Assembly (NCBI RefSeq): GCF_001542625.1
Contig: NZ_CP016279.1
Location: forward strand, 9,300,001 to 9,364,000
Direction: 5' to 3'
Origin: Streptomyces griseochromogenes
Lineage (GTDB): Bacteria; Actinomycetota; Actinomycetes; Streptomycetales; Streptomycetaceae
DNA: 64,000 bases
The translations under genes and the position numbers were made by a program. The notes beneath the pieces were generated by a model. That model made no database searches and had not been told where the DNA came from. It was given only the letters and a program-made list of their open reading frames with translations. Of this stretch, positions 54,086 to 62,579 are shown one piece after another; the stretch's first letter is position 1; every line of letters starts with the position of its first letter.

Positions 54086-55258
54086 ATGACCACGACCGCC
54101 GACGCCCTGTGGGCGACCTCGCTGCGCCGCTGGAACGCGGTGTGCTGGGTCCTGTTCGCCGCGATGGCGGTCGGGATCACGGCCCTGAGCCACGGCGCCG
54201 ACCGGTACGCGGCCCTCGCGCTGCTGGGCAGCGTGGCCCTGTGCTTCGCCGTGCTGGACCGCCGCCCCGCCAATCCCGTCGTACGGCCGCACGGGTACCT
54301 CGCGGTGCTGGTGATCGCCCTCGCCGGTCTCGCCTATCTGAACACCAGTTACGCGGCCCTGTTCATGGTCACGCTGCCGCACTACTGGATGTTCGGCCGC
54401 ACCCCGAGGATCTCCCTCGTCTTCCTGGGGCTGGCCACCGCCGGCACGCTGCTGGGGGGCTTGGTGCGGCAGGGCTGGTCCGGCAAGTTCTTCGGCGAGA
54501 CGGTCGTGGGCACACTGATCGTGGTCGCGGTCGGCGTCCTGATCGGGCTGTGGGCCCGCGCGGTGGTCGAGCAGAGCAGTGAACGCGCGCGGCTGATCGG
54601 GGAGTTGGAGCGCACCCAGGCGGAGCTGGCCGAGGCGCATCTGCGGCAGGGCGCGGCGGAGGAGCGGGAGCGGATGGCACGGGAGATCCACGACACGCTC
54701 GCGCAGGGCTTCGCGTCGATCGTCGTTCTGGCCGAGGCGGCCCGCGCCGGGCTCGCCACCGACGCCGCGCGCACCGCCCGGCAGCTGGTGTCGATCGAGT
54801 CGACCGCCCGGGAGAACCTGGCGGAGGCCAGGGAACTGGTCGGCTCGGGCCGGCTGCCGGGCGGCACGCACTCCGGCTCGGTGACGCAGACCCTGCGGCG
54901 GGTCGTGGACCGGTTCGCCGAGGACACCGGGCTGAGCGTGGCCGCCGAGCTGGCCGATCTGGACTGCGACCAGCAGACCCGGGTCGCGCTGCTGCGCTGC
55001 ACCCAGGAGTCCCTGGCCAACGTGCGCAAGCATGCCCGTGCCTCGACGGTCGGGGTGGTGCTGGCCCGGCGGCCGCACGGCGTGGAGCTGGAGGTCACGG
55101 ACGACGGCACCGGATTCGTGGTCGAGGCGTCCACCGGCTTCGGTCTCGACGGGATGCGCAAACGGCTCGCCGAACTGGGCGGGCGGCTGACGGTGACCAG
55201 TTCGGTCGGGGACGGGACCAGGATCCTCGCGGTGATCCCGGTGGAGGGAGCGGCATGA
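54086..55258 (+). CDS. Sensor histidine kinase, NarL/DesK class
   Basis: 390 residues. About six N-terminal membrane helices (18-160) without a large sensor loop, a coiled coil (about 162-195), then the HisKA_3 motif with phospho-acceptor H202 in MAREIHDTLAQGF, and an ATPase domain with DDGTGF and the glycine-rich lid GFGLDGMRKRL. It overlaps the response regulator by 4 nt (ATGA) and follows the MMPL gene, so it may sense envelope stress or the exported compound. Confidence 0.93.
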   Translation: MTTTADALWATSLRRWNAVCWVLFAAMAVGITALSHGADRYAALALLGSVALCFAVLDRRPANPVVRPHGYLAVLVIALAGLAYLNTSYAALFMVTLPHYWMFGRTPRISLVFLGLATAGTLLGGLVRQGWSGKFFGETVVGTLIVVAVGVLIGLWARAVVEQSSERARLIGELERTQAELAEAHLRQGAAEERERMAREIHDTLAQGFASIVVLAEAARAGLATDAARTARQLVSIESTARENLAEARELVGSGRLPGGTHSGSVTQTLRRVVDRFAEDTGLSVAAELADLDCDQQTRVALLRCTQESLANVRKHARASTVGVVLARRPHGVELEVTDDGTGFVVEASTGFGLDGMRKRLAELGGRLTVTSSVGDGTRILAVIPVEGAA

Positions 55259-55893
55259 CCGGGCACAGGCTCCGGATCGTCGTGGTGGACGATCACACGG
55301 TGATGCGGGCCGGGGTGATCGCCCTGCTGGACGGGGAGGCGGACATCGAGGTCGTCGGCGAGGCGAGCGACGGCCGCGCCGCGCTCGGCCTGGTCGCCCG
55401 CCACGATCCGGACGTGGCCCTGGTCGATCTGCGCATGCCGGTGCTGGACGGGGTCGCGACGACCACCGAGATCGTCGCCCGTCATCCGCGCACCCGGGTG
55501 CTGATCCTCACCACCTACGACACCGACGCCGACATCGAGCGCGGGGTCGAGGCCGGCGCCATCGGCTATCTGCTCAAGGACACCACCCGGGAACAGCTGG
55601 TCGACGCGATCCGCTCGGCCGCGCGCGGCGAGACGGTGCTCGCGCCACGGGTGGCGGAGAAGCTGGTCGCCCGGATGCGGCGCCCCGTCCACGATCCGCT
55701 CACCGCCCGCGAGACCGATGTGCTGACCGCGGTGGCCGACGGGCTCACCAACGCCGAGATCGGCCGCCGGCTCGTCATCTCCGAGGCCACCGTCAAGACG
55801 CATCTGCTGCGCCTGTTCGCCAAGCTGGACGTCAACGACCGCACGCGGGCGGTGGTCGTCGCGATGGAGCGGGGGCTGCTGCCACACCCGTGA
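55255..55893 (+). CDS. Response regulator, NarL/LuxR type
   Basis: 212 residues. The receiver domain has acidic pair D12-D13, phosphorylated D58 (VALVDLRMP) and Lys in the LLKD motif. A LuxR-type helix-turn-helix (about 145-205, LTARETDVLTAVADGLTNAEIG) binds DNA. Partner of the overlapping kinase; the MMPL gene upstream is the obvious target. It ends 4 nt from the convergent phosphatase gene. Confidence 0.95.
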   Translation: MTGHRLRIVVVDDHTVMRAGVIALLDGEADIEVVGEASDGRAALGLVARHDPDVALVDLRMPVLDGVATTTEIVARHPRTRVLILTTYDTDADIERGVEAGAIGYLLKDTTREQLVDAIRSAARGETVLAPRVAEKLVARMRRPVHDPLTARETDVLTAVADGLTNAEIGRRLVISEATVKTHLLRLFAKLDVNDRTRAVVVAMERGLLPHP

Positions 55894-55897
55894 GCGG

Positions 55898-56542
55898 TCA
55901 CTCGCAGGGGAGGTTGAGCGACAGCAGCGCGGCGCCGTGCTCCGTGACGCGGACCTCGCTCACGGCCGCGTTGCGCAGCCGGGGCAGCACACGGCGGTAG
56001 TCGGCGGGCGGGATGTGCAGGAGGGAGCACAGCACAAGGCGGAGCAGGGTGTTGTGCGCGACGACGAGCACCCGTTCACCGGAGTGGGCGGCGGCGATCC
56101 GGCACAGGGCGGCCGTGCCCCGGGCGGCGGCGGCGAGCGGATCCTCGGCGCCCGGCAAGGGATGGGCCACCGGGTCGGCGCGGAAGGCTTCGGCCGCCTT
56201 CGGGTTCTCCGCCTCGAACTCGGCGAGCGTACGGCCCTCCACCACCCCGAAGTCGCATTCGCGCAGGTCGTCTTCGCGGTGCGGGGTGAGGCCGAGGGCG
56301 CGGCAGGCGGGGTCGGCGGTGGCGACGGCCCGGGACAGGGGCGAGGTCCAGATCGCGTCCACCGGGTGTGCGGCGGCCCAGCGGCCCAGCGCCTCGGCCT
56401 GGGCGCGTCCGGTGTCGGTGAGGGCGACGTCGCTCACCCCGGCGTAACGGTTCTCGGCGTGCCAGACGGTCTGTCCGTGCCGGGCGAGGAGGAGGGTGGC
56501 GGCGGCGGGCGAGGTCATGGGTGGCAGTATGGCGGGCTCCAT
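55898..56542 (-). CDS. Histidine phosphatase (phosphoglycerate mutase-like)
   Basis: 214 residues from ATG 56542; the strong GGAAGGAGG lies only 2 nt away, so ATG 56518 (206 residues) is also possible. The catalytic motif is RHGQT (21-25), with the second His in VVAHNTLLR. It is of the cobalamin/sugar-phosphatase type rather than glycolytic mutase. It is 17 nt downstream of an FGGY kinase on the same strand, so it may dephosphorylate a sugar phosphate in that pathway. A longer open frame to 56611 overlaps the kinase and was not used. Confidence 0.85.
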   Translation of the reverse strand: MEPAILPPMTSPAAATLLLARHGQTVWHAENRYAGVSDVALTDTGRAQAEALGRWAAAHPVDAIWTSPLSRAVATADPACRALGLTPHREDDLRECDFGVVEGRTLAEFEAENPKAAEAFRADPVAHPLPGAEDPLAAAARGTAALCRIAAAHSGERVLVVAHNTLLRLVLCSLLHIPPADYRRVLPRLRNAAVSEVRVTEHGAALLSLNLPCE

Positions 56543-56559
56543 GGCCTCCTTCCGGCGCC

Positions 56560-57987
56560 TCACGTTCCCGCCCGTGACCGTGCCCGCTGCGCCACCGCAC
56601 CCGGCAGCCACCCCCTGCCCTCCAGCTCGTCGACGAGACGGACGTACGGCTCGGCGAAACGGGCGGTGCGGCCGGGACGGGGGTCCACCGTCGTGCCCGT
56701 GCGCACCATGCCCTCCGCCGCGTCCGCGAGGCCGGCCGTCGCCCCCGTGCCGTACGCGGCCAGTGCCGCCATGCCCAGCGCGGGTTCCGTCTCCCGGGGG
56801 ACCCTGGCCCGGCGGCCGAGGATGTCCGCGCGCAGCTGGTTCCAGTAAGCGCTGCGGGCCGCGCCCCCGGTGAAGGTCAGGGGGCCGTCCAGGGGTGCGC
56901 CGAGGTGGTGCAGGTAGTCCAGGCAGAGGCGCTCCGCGAAGGCCACGCCCTGGAGGAGGGCCGCCCAGAGGTCGGCGTCCGACTCCGGGTCGCCGAGGAG
57001 GAGGGCGGTGGCGCCCGGGGCCTGGAAAGGGAAGCGTTCGCCCGGTGAGACCAAGGGGTAGGCGACGGCTCTCGACGGCTCGAAGGACGCGGCCCGCGCG
57101 TCCAGGAGGGCCGGATCGGCGCCCGGGAAGCGCGCGGTGAGCACTCCGGCGCCGACGCTGGAGGCCCCGCCCGGCAGCCAGGTCCCCTGCGGCGCACGGT
57201 GGTTGTAGACCACACCCGCCGGATCACGGACCGGCTCGGCGGCGGCGCCCTTCAGCACGAGCGTGGTCCCCAGCACGGAGTTCCACGCGCCCTCGCGCAG
57301 CGCTCCCGAGGCGATCTGCGCCGCGCAGCCGTCGGTCATGCCCGCGATGACCGGGGTGCCGGCCGGGACGCCGGTGGCCCCGGCGGCCGCCGGGCAGACC
57401 TCGCCGAGCCGGGTGCCGGGACGTACGACCTCCGGGAGGGTGCCCTCGGGCAGCCCGGTGAGGTCCGGCCAGCGCTCGCGCTCCACGTCGTACGCCGTCT
57501 TCAGGGCGTGACTGGAGTCGGTGGGTACGGGCCCGCCGACGAGGTGCGCGTTGATCAGGTCGGGCTGGTGCGCCACCCGGCCGGACCCGTGGCGGTCGAC
57601 GAGCCAGCGCACCTTCGGCAGCGCCCAGGTGTCCTGCACCGCGAGCCCCGCCGACCGCAGCCGACCCGCCTCGGCCGCCGCCCGCCCGTCGTCGTACATG
57701 AGCGCGGGGCCCACCGGGCGCCCGGCGTCGTCCGTGAGCAGCACGGTCCCGGAGGTCCCGCACACCGCGAGCCCGCCCACGTCGGCCCGGGTTCCCGCGA
57801 GGGCGGCCCGGCAGGCGGAACACACCGCTTCCCACCACTCCCCCGGATCCTGCTCGTGCCGCACCCCCTCCCGCCGACCGCGCCCGAGCCGCGCCGAGCC
57901 GCCGCCGAGCACACGGCCGTCCGGCGTCACGAGCAGCGCACGCACCCCTTGCGTGCCGAGATCGATCCCGAGCCACGCCGACTCCAT
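56560..57987 (-). CDS. FGGY-family carbohydrate kinase (xylulokinase-like), first copy
   Basis: 475 residues from ATG 57987, with GGAGG 6 nt upstream; the open frame extends to 58083 without a better start. The actin-like ATPase fold has DLGTQGVRALL at the N-terminus and FTGGAARSAYW near residue 390, as in xylulose, gluconate and related kinases. The substrate is not determinable. It is divergent from the DeoR regulator gene and shares its operon with the histidine phosphatase. Confidence 0.9.
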   Translation of the reverse strand: MESAWLGIDLGTQGVRALLVTPDGRVLGGGSARLGRGRREGVRHEQDPGEWWEAVCSACRAALAGTRADVGGLAVCGTSGTVLLTDDAGRPVGPALMYDDGRAAAEAGRLRSAGLAVQDTWALPKVRWLVDRHGSGRVAHQPDLINAHLVGGPVPTDSSHALKTAYDVERERWPDLTGLPEGTLPEVVRPGTRLGEVCPAAAGATGVPAGTPVIAGMTDGCAAQIASGALREGAWNSVLGTTLVLKGAAAEPVRDPAGVVYNHRAPQGTWLPGGASSVGAGVLTARFPGADPALLDARAASFEPSRAVAYPLVSPGERFPFQAPGATALLLGDPESDADLWAALLQGVAFAERLCLDYLHHLGAPLDGPLTFTGGAARSAYWNQLRADILGRRARVPRETEPALGMAALAAYGTGATAGLADAAEGMVRTGTTVDPRPGRTARFAEPYVRLVDELEGRGWLPGAVAQRARSRAGT

Positions 57988-58109
57988 CCGGACCTCCCGC
58001 ACATCGCGACCGACGCTGTGAAGTTCCCACGCCCTTCTGAGATTTCCCCCTGATTTCCCCGTGCACAAGGGATTGACGAGCATCCACCGCCGTTACACCC
58101 TGTGTTGTC

Positions 58110-58119
58110 GAGTCGACTC
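58110..58119. promoter_or_regulatory. Candidate operator in the kinase/DeoR divergent region
   Basis: The perfect palindrome GAGTCGACTC, flanked by GTGTTGTC upstream and GTGTTGAC downstream, midway between the divergent FGGY kinase and DeoR genes. It is a reasonable binding site for the DeoR protein. Confidence 0.4.
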
Positions 58120-58262
58120 ACCGTGTTGACCTCCGAACCCCACCACAGCGCCGACGGGGCCGCGAGGTTCCGCCGGCAATGGCCAGGGCCGCCGGGGCGG
58201 ACCAGCGCAGCGCCCACACAGCCTGCCCGACCCGGGCGCCCAGGACGACGGATCGGGGCTCC

Positions 58263-59096
58263 ATGAGCAACAGCAGCGCGCACGCCCAGCAGGGGCCCGC
58301 GGCCCGGCAGGCCGCCATGGCCGAGCGCGTCCTGGCCGAGGGCTCGGCCACGGCGGCCGAGCTGGCCGAGCGGTTCGGGGTGAGCCTGATGACCATCCAC
58401 CGGGACCTGGACGAGCTCGAACGGCAGGGCATCGTGCGCAAGTTCCGGGGCGGGGTGACCGCGCAGCCGTCCGGGGTGTTCGAGTCGAACGTGCAGTACC
58501 GGCTGAAGACCATGCGGCCGCAGAAGGCCGCGCTCGCCGCACGGGCGATGAGGTCCATCGAGCCCGGCATGGCGATACTCCTCGACGACTCCACCTCGGC
58601 CCTGGAGATAGCGCGCCGGCTCCGCCTCGGTGACATCACCCCGCTCACGGTGGTCACCAACTTCCTGGAGGCGATCAACCTCCTCGCCGACCGGCGGGGC
58701 ATCCGTCTGATGGCACTCGGCGGCGACTACGACCGGCTGCACTCCTCCTTCCTCGGGGTGTCCTGCGTGGAGGCGGTCGAGCAGCTGCGGGTGGACGTGT
58801 GCTTCGCCTCCACCTCGGGCGTGCACGGCGGCTACGCCTACCACCAGGAGCAGCACATCGTCTCGGTGAAGCGGGCGATGCTGGACGCCGCCGCCCGCAC
58901 CGTGCTGCTGGTCGACCACACCAAGCTGGGCCGGGTCGCCCTGCACCGGGTGGCTCCGCTGGCCCGCTTCGACCTGCTGCTCGTGGACGACGGGGCGTCC
59001 CCCGAGGCCCTCGGCGACCTGGACGAGCACCAGGTGCGCTACGAGGTGTGCGCCACGGATCCGGGGGAGGGCGATGGCCGCGCCGGAGTTATGTGA
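58263..59096 (+). CDS. DeoR-family transcriptional regulator
   Basis: 277 residues from ATG 58263. The N-terminal HTH (about 20-70, ATAAELAERFGVSLMTIHRDLDELERQG) is the DeoR signature, and the C-terminal sugar-phosphate-sensing domain contains DDSTSALEIARRL and HTKLG. It probably represses both the divergent kinase and its own operon, with a phosphorylated sugar or acid as effector. Its stop overlaps the GTG of the truncated ABC ATPase frame (GTGA, 59093-59096). Confidence 0.9.
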   Translation: MSNSSAHAQQGPAARQAAMAERVLAEGSATAAELAERFGVSLMTIHRDLDELERQGIVRKFRGGVTAQPSGVFESNVQYRLKTMRPQKAALAARAMRSIEPGMAILLDDSTSALEIARRLRLGDITPLTVVTNFLEAINLLADRRGIRLMALGGDYDRLHSSFLGVSCVEAVEQLRVDVCFASTSGVHGGYAYHQEQHIVSVKRAMLDAAARTVLLVDHTKLGRVALHRVAPLARFDLLLVDDGASPEALGDLDEHQVRYEVCATDPGEGDGRAGVM

Positions 59097-59284
59097 GTCC
59101 CGCCACCGGCTTCGTCGCCGACTTCGTCGGGGAGCCCGCGATCAACCTGCTGCCCGGGATCGCGACCGCCGACGGCCACGCCCTCCTGTCGGACGGGTTG
59201 CGCCTCGCACACGACGAGCACGTCCGGGCGGCGCCCGGGCTCACCCATGTCTTCGACGCCGAGACGGGAGACTCCCCGCGATGA
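59093..59284 (+). pseudogene. Remnant of a sugar ABC transporter ATPase (C-terminal tail only)
   Basis: A 63-codon frame whose first part, TGFVADFVGEPAINLLPG, matches the region following the ATPase domain in MalK/UgpC/MsiK-type proteins, and whose end, THVFDAETGD, resembles their C-terminus. The Walker motifs and all ATPase parts are absent. GTG 59093 has GGAG 4 nt upstream and overlaps the DeoR stop, while its TGA overlaps the next ATG (ATGA, 59281-59284). The junctions look like a once-complete operon gene that was internally deleted. It might still be translated as a coupling device. Confidence 0.6.
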
Positions 59285-60309
59285 CCTCCATGAACCGGCC
59301 GCTGGTCGTGGCCGCCGGCGACCACTTCGTCCTGCCGTCGCTGATCGCGTCGGCCGTCGAGAGCCAATGCCTCTGTGAAGTAAGGGAGTTGACGCTCGGC
59401 TGGCCGCTGGAACCCTTCGGGAGCGTCGCCGAGGTGAGCGAGGCCAGCGACGCCGAGGACGAGCTGATCGGCGCGCTCGCGGGCGCTCGGGTCCTGGTCA
59501 CCCAGATGGGCCCGGTCACCGAACGCGTCCTGGCCGCCTGCCCGGAGCTGCGGCTGGTCGTGGTCTGCCGGGGCGGACCGGTCAACGTCAACCTGGCGGC
59601 GGCGAAGCGGCACGACGTCCGGGTGTGTTTCGCGCCGGGCCGCAACGCCGCCGCCACCGCCGAGTTCACCGTCGGCCTGCTGCTCGCGGCCCTGCGTCGC
59701 ATCCCCCAGGCCCACGAGCTGCTGGCCCGGCGGGGGAGCTGGGCCGGGTCGGCGTACTACACGTACGAGCACAGCGGCCTGGAGCTGGAGGACCTGCCAG
59801 TCGGGCTGGTCGGGTACGGGGCGGTGGGCAGCAGGGTGGCACGGGTGCTGTGCGCCTTCGGGGCGCGGGTGATGGTGTACGACCCCTATGTGCGCGGGGA
59901 GGTGCACGGGCTGCGTCTGTCCTCGCTGGACGAGCTGCTGGGCCGCTCCCGGGTGATCACCCTGCACGCCCGGCTGACCGCCGAGACGCGCGGTCTCATC
60001 GGCGCCCGCGAGCTGGGCCTGCTGCCGCCCGGTGCGGTGGTGGTCAACGCGGCCCGGGGCCCGCTGCTGGACGAGGACGCGCTGTGCGACGCGCTGGAGG
60101 GCGGGCGGCTCGCGGCGGCGGCGCTGGACACCTATGTGCGGGAGCCGCTGCCCGCGGACTCACGTCTGCACGCCCTCGCCGACCGGCTCGTACTGACCCC
60201 GCACCTGGGCGGGGCGTCCCGCGCGGTGGCGGAGAAGGCCGCGCGGATCGCCGCCGCCGAGGTGGGGCGCTGGGTGCGCGGCGAGCCGCTCGCGCACTGT
60301 CTGACCTGA
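59281..60309 (+). CDS. D-isomer 2-hydroxyacid dehydrogenase
   Basis: 342 residues from ATG 59281. NAD-binding fold GLVGYGAVGSRVA (about 175-187), substrate Arg in NAARGPLLDE and the catalytic His in LTPHLGG, as in phosphoglycerate dehydrogenases. The N-terminal 110 residues are less conserved. It likely oxidises or reduces a sugar-acid or 2-hydroxy acid made in the FGGY kinase pathway. It overlaps the ABC remnant by 4 nt and lies 11 nt before the second kinase gene. Confidence 0.9.
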   Translation: MTSMNRPLVVAAGDHFVLPSLIASAVESQCLCEVRELTLGWPLEPFGSVAEVSEASDAEDELIGALAGARVLVTQMGPVTERVLAACPELRLVVVCRGGPVNVNLAAAKRHDVRVCFAPGRNAAATAEFTVGLLLAALRRIPQAHELLARRGSWAGSAYYTYEHSGLELEDLPVGLVGYGAVGSRVARVLCAFGARVMVYDPYVRGEVHGLRLSSLDELLGRSRVITLHARLTAETRGLIGARELGLLPPGAVVVNAARGPLLDEDALCDALEGGRLAAAALDTYVREPLPADSRLHALADRLVLTPHLGGASRAVAEKAARIAAAEVGRWVRGEPLAHCLT

Positions 60310-60320
60310 AGGGGAGCCAC

Positions 60321-61748
60321 GTGTTCGTCGGGATCGATGTGGGCACGTCCATGGTGAAGGCCGCCGCCTTCGACGCCGGTGGCCGCGAACTGGCCGTCCA
60401 GGCAAGGCCGGTGGGCCTCGATCTGCGCGCCGGGGCCGTGGAGCAGGACATGGAGGAGGTGTACGCGGCCGTCGTCGGCGTCCTCGAGGCGGTGACCGCG
60501 CGCGTGCCGGAGCCGGTGGAGCTGGCCGGACTGACCGGGCAGGGCGACGGGGTGTGGCTGGTGGACGCGGCGGGCCGCCCGGTACGGCCCGCCCTGTCGT
60601 GGATGGACGGCCGGGCCCATGACCTGGTGGACCAGTGGCTGGCGGACGGCACCTTCGAGACCGTCTTCCGGCGCACCGGCAGCGCCATGTTCCCCGGCTG
60701 CCCGGGCCCGTTGCTGGCCTGGCTGGACCGGCACGAGCCGAAGGCGCTGGACGCGGCCGCGGCGGCCGTCTACTGCAAGGACATGGTCTTCCAGCGGCTG
60801 ACCGGCGGGGCACGCGCGGTGACGGACGTGTCGGACGCGTCGATGCCGTTCCTGGATCCGCGTACCCGGCGTTACGACAACGGGGTGGTCGAGCTGCTGG
60901 GGCTGTCCCACCGCCGGGGGCTGCTGGCCCCGGTGGCCGACCCGGTGGCGACGGCCGAGGCGTGCGGTGCGGGCCTGCCGTCCGGCACCCGGCTGGCGAA
61001 CGGCCCGTACGACCTGCCGGCCTGTGCGCTCGGCGCGGGCGTCACGGCCCCCGGGGACGGCCTCTTGATCGTCGGCACCTGTCTGGCCGCTCTGGTCGCC
61101 ACCACCGAGCCGGACCTCGGCGGTGAACCGGCCGGTCTGTACATCTCCACCGACCGGCCCGGCCACTGGCTGCGCGCGATGCCCGCGATGGTCGGTACGG
61201 CGGCCCTGGACTGGGTGCTGAAGACCACGGGCGTGCGGCACCCGGAGGTCGACGCCCTGCTGGCCGCCACCCCGCCCGGCGCCCACGGGGTGCGCGTCCT
61301 GCCGTACTTCGCGCCCTCCGGCGAGCGGGCCCCGTTCGTGGAGCCCCGGCTGCGTGCCGAGCTCAGCGGTGTCTGTCTGGAGTCGACGCCGGCCGATCTG
61401 ATCCGCGCGACCTGCGAGGGCATCGGGTACGCGGCCCGGCACTGCCTGGCCGCGGCGGGCCTGACGGGTTCGCTCGCGGTGTGCGGGGGCGGCACCCGCA
61501 GCCCCGCCTGGATGCGGCTGCTGGCCGACGTGCTGGGCCGCCCGCTCAGGGTGGTCGAGGGCGAGGTGGGTGCGCGGGGCGCGGTGCTGGCGGCGGCCGA
61601 GCGGTACGGCCTCGCCCTGGACGCGGCGGCCTGGACCGAGCCGACCCTCGTCGTCGAGCCGGACGCGGCACGGGCGGCGTACTACACGAAGGGGTACGAG
61701 GAGCACCTGGAGCGGCTGGCCGGGGCACGGCAGCGGGCCCGGCGCTGA
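60321..61748 (+). CDS. FGGY-family carbohydrate kinase, second copy
   Basis: 475 residues from GTG 60321 with AAGGGGAG upstream. N-terminal DVGTSMVKAAAF, substrate-region Gln in GLTGQGDGVW, and the C-terminal ATP site VCGGGTRSPAWM. Its length equals that of the kinase at 56560-57987, but the two sequences diverge widely, so they probably have different substrates. It ends the DeoR-dehydrogenase operon. Confidence 0.9.
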   Translation: MFVGIDVGTSMVKAAAFDAGGRELAVQARPVGLDLRAGAVEQDMEEVYAAVVGVLEAVTARVPEPVELAGLTGQGDGVWLVDAAGRPVRPALSWMDGRAHDLVDQWLADGTFETVFRRTGSAMFPGCPGPLLAWLDRHEPKALDAAAAAVYCKDMVFQRLTGGARAVTDVSDASMPFLDPRTRRYDNGVVELLGLSHRRGLLAPVADPVATAEACGAGLPSGTRLANGPYDLPACALGAGVTAPGDGLLIVGTCLAALVATTEPDLGGEPAGLYISTDRPGHWLRAMPAMVGTAALDWVLKTTGVRHPEVDALLAATPPGAHGVRVLPYFAPSGERAPFVEPRLRAELSGVCLESTPADLIRATCEGIGYAARHCLAAAGLTGSLAVCGGGTRSPAWMRLLADVLGRPLRVVEGEVGARGAVLAAAERYGLALDAAAWTEPTLVVEPDAARAAYYTKGYEEHLERLAGARQRARR

Positions 61749-61774
61749 ACGGCACCGGGCCCGTTCACCAGGAC

Positions 61775-62440
61775 CTACAGGTTGCTGAAGTCCGGGCCCT
61801 TGGTCCGGGTCCGCTTGATCTCGTAGAAGCCCGGGACGGAGGCGACCGCGAGGGTGCCGTCCCACAGGCGGGCGGCCTCCTCGCCCTTCGGGGCGGGGGT
61901 GACGACCGGGCCGAAGAAGGCGATCTGCTCGCCGTCGGCGCCCGGCACCGCGATGACCGGGGTGCCCACGTCCTGGCCGACCTTGTCGATGCCCTCCTTG
62001 TGGGAGGCGCGCAGCTCGGCGTCGTAGGTGTCCTTCTCGCCGTACTCGATCAGGTCGGCGGGCAGGTCCGCGTCGGCGAGGGCGGCGGCGATGCTGTCGC
62101 GGTTCACCCCGAGGCCCTCGTTGTGGAAGCGGGTGCCGAGCGCGGTGTAGAGCCTGCCGACCACGTCGTCGCCGTGCAGCTGCCGGGCCGCGATCACCAC
62201 CCGGACCGGCCACCAGGTCCTGCCGCCGGGCCGCATGTTCTCGGCGTACTCCTCCGGCAGCTCGTCCAGCCGGTTCTCGTTGAGCACCGACAGGCTCATC
62301 ACACGCCAGCGGACCTCGATGTCACGGACCTTCTCCACTTCCAGGACCCAGCGGGAGGTCATCCAGGCCCAGGGGCACACCGGGTCGAACCAGAAGTCCA
62401 CGGGGGTCTTGCCGGACGGGGTGGTCGCGGTCTCGGACAT
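61775..62440 (-). CDS. DsbA-like thioredoxin-fold protein (mycothiol-linked nitroreductase/FrnE type)
   Basis: 221 residues from ATG 62440 with GAGGAGA upstream. Thioredoxin fold with a helical insertion, as in mycobacterial Rv2466c. The active-site segment is FDPVCPWAWMTSRW: the N-terminal Cys is present but the second position of the usual CPWC is Ala, so only monothiol chemistry is possible. It likely works with mycothiol in redox defence. It is convergent with the second FGGY kinase and divergent from pepN. Confidence 0.87.
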   Translation of the reverse strand: MSETATTPSGKTPVDFWFDPVCPWAWMTSRWVLEVEKVRDIEVRWRVMSLSVLNENRLDELPEEYAENMRPGGRTWWPVRVVIAARQLHGDDVVGRLYTALGTRFHNEGLGVNRDSIAAALADADLPADLIEYGEKDTYDAELRASHKEGIDKVGQDVGTPVIAVPGADGEQIAFFGPVVTPAPKGEEAARLWDGTLAVASVPGFYEIKRTRTKGPDFSNL

Positions 62441-62579
62441 GCTTCTCCTCAACATGACGTTCTTTTGAAGGCTGAACATCGCCTCTCGCATCCCCATTCC
62501 CGGCTGCCCCGTGTCAGGGGCGCGTGGCAGGATCGGTCCTGTTCGACCGCTTCCAAGCGACCACGAAGGAGTGCCGCCC

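Noticed and set aside
59074..59280. N-terminal extension of the dehydrogenase
   Set aside because: ATG 59281 gives the family-length protein, and the ABC-remnant frame reads better through this segment.
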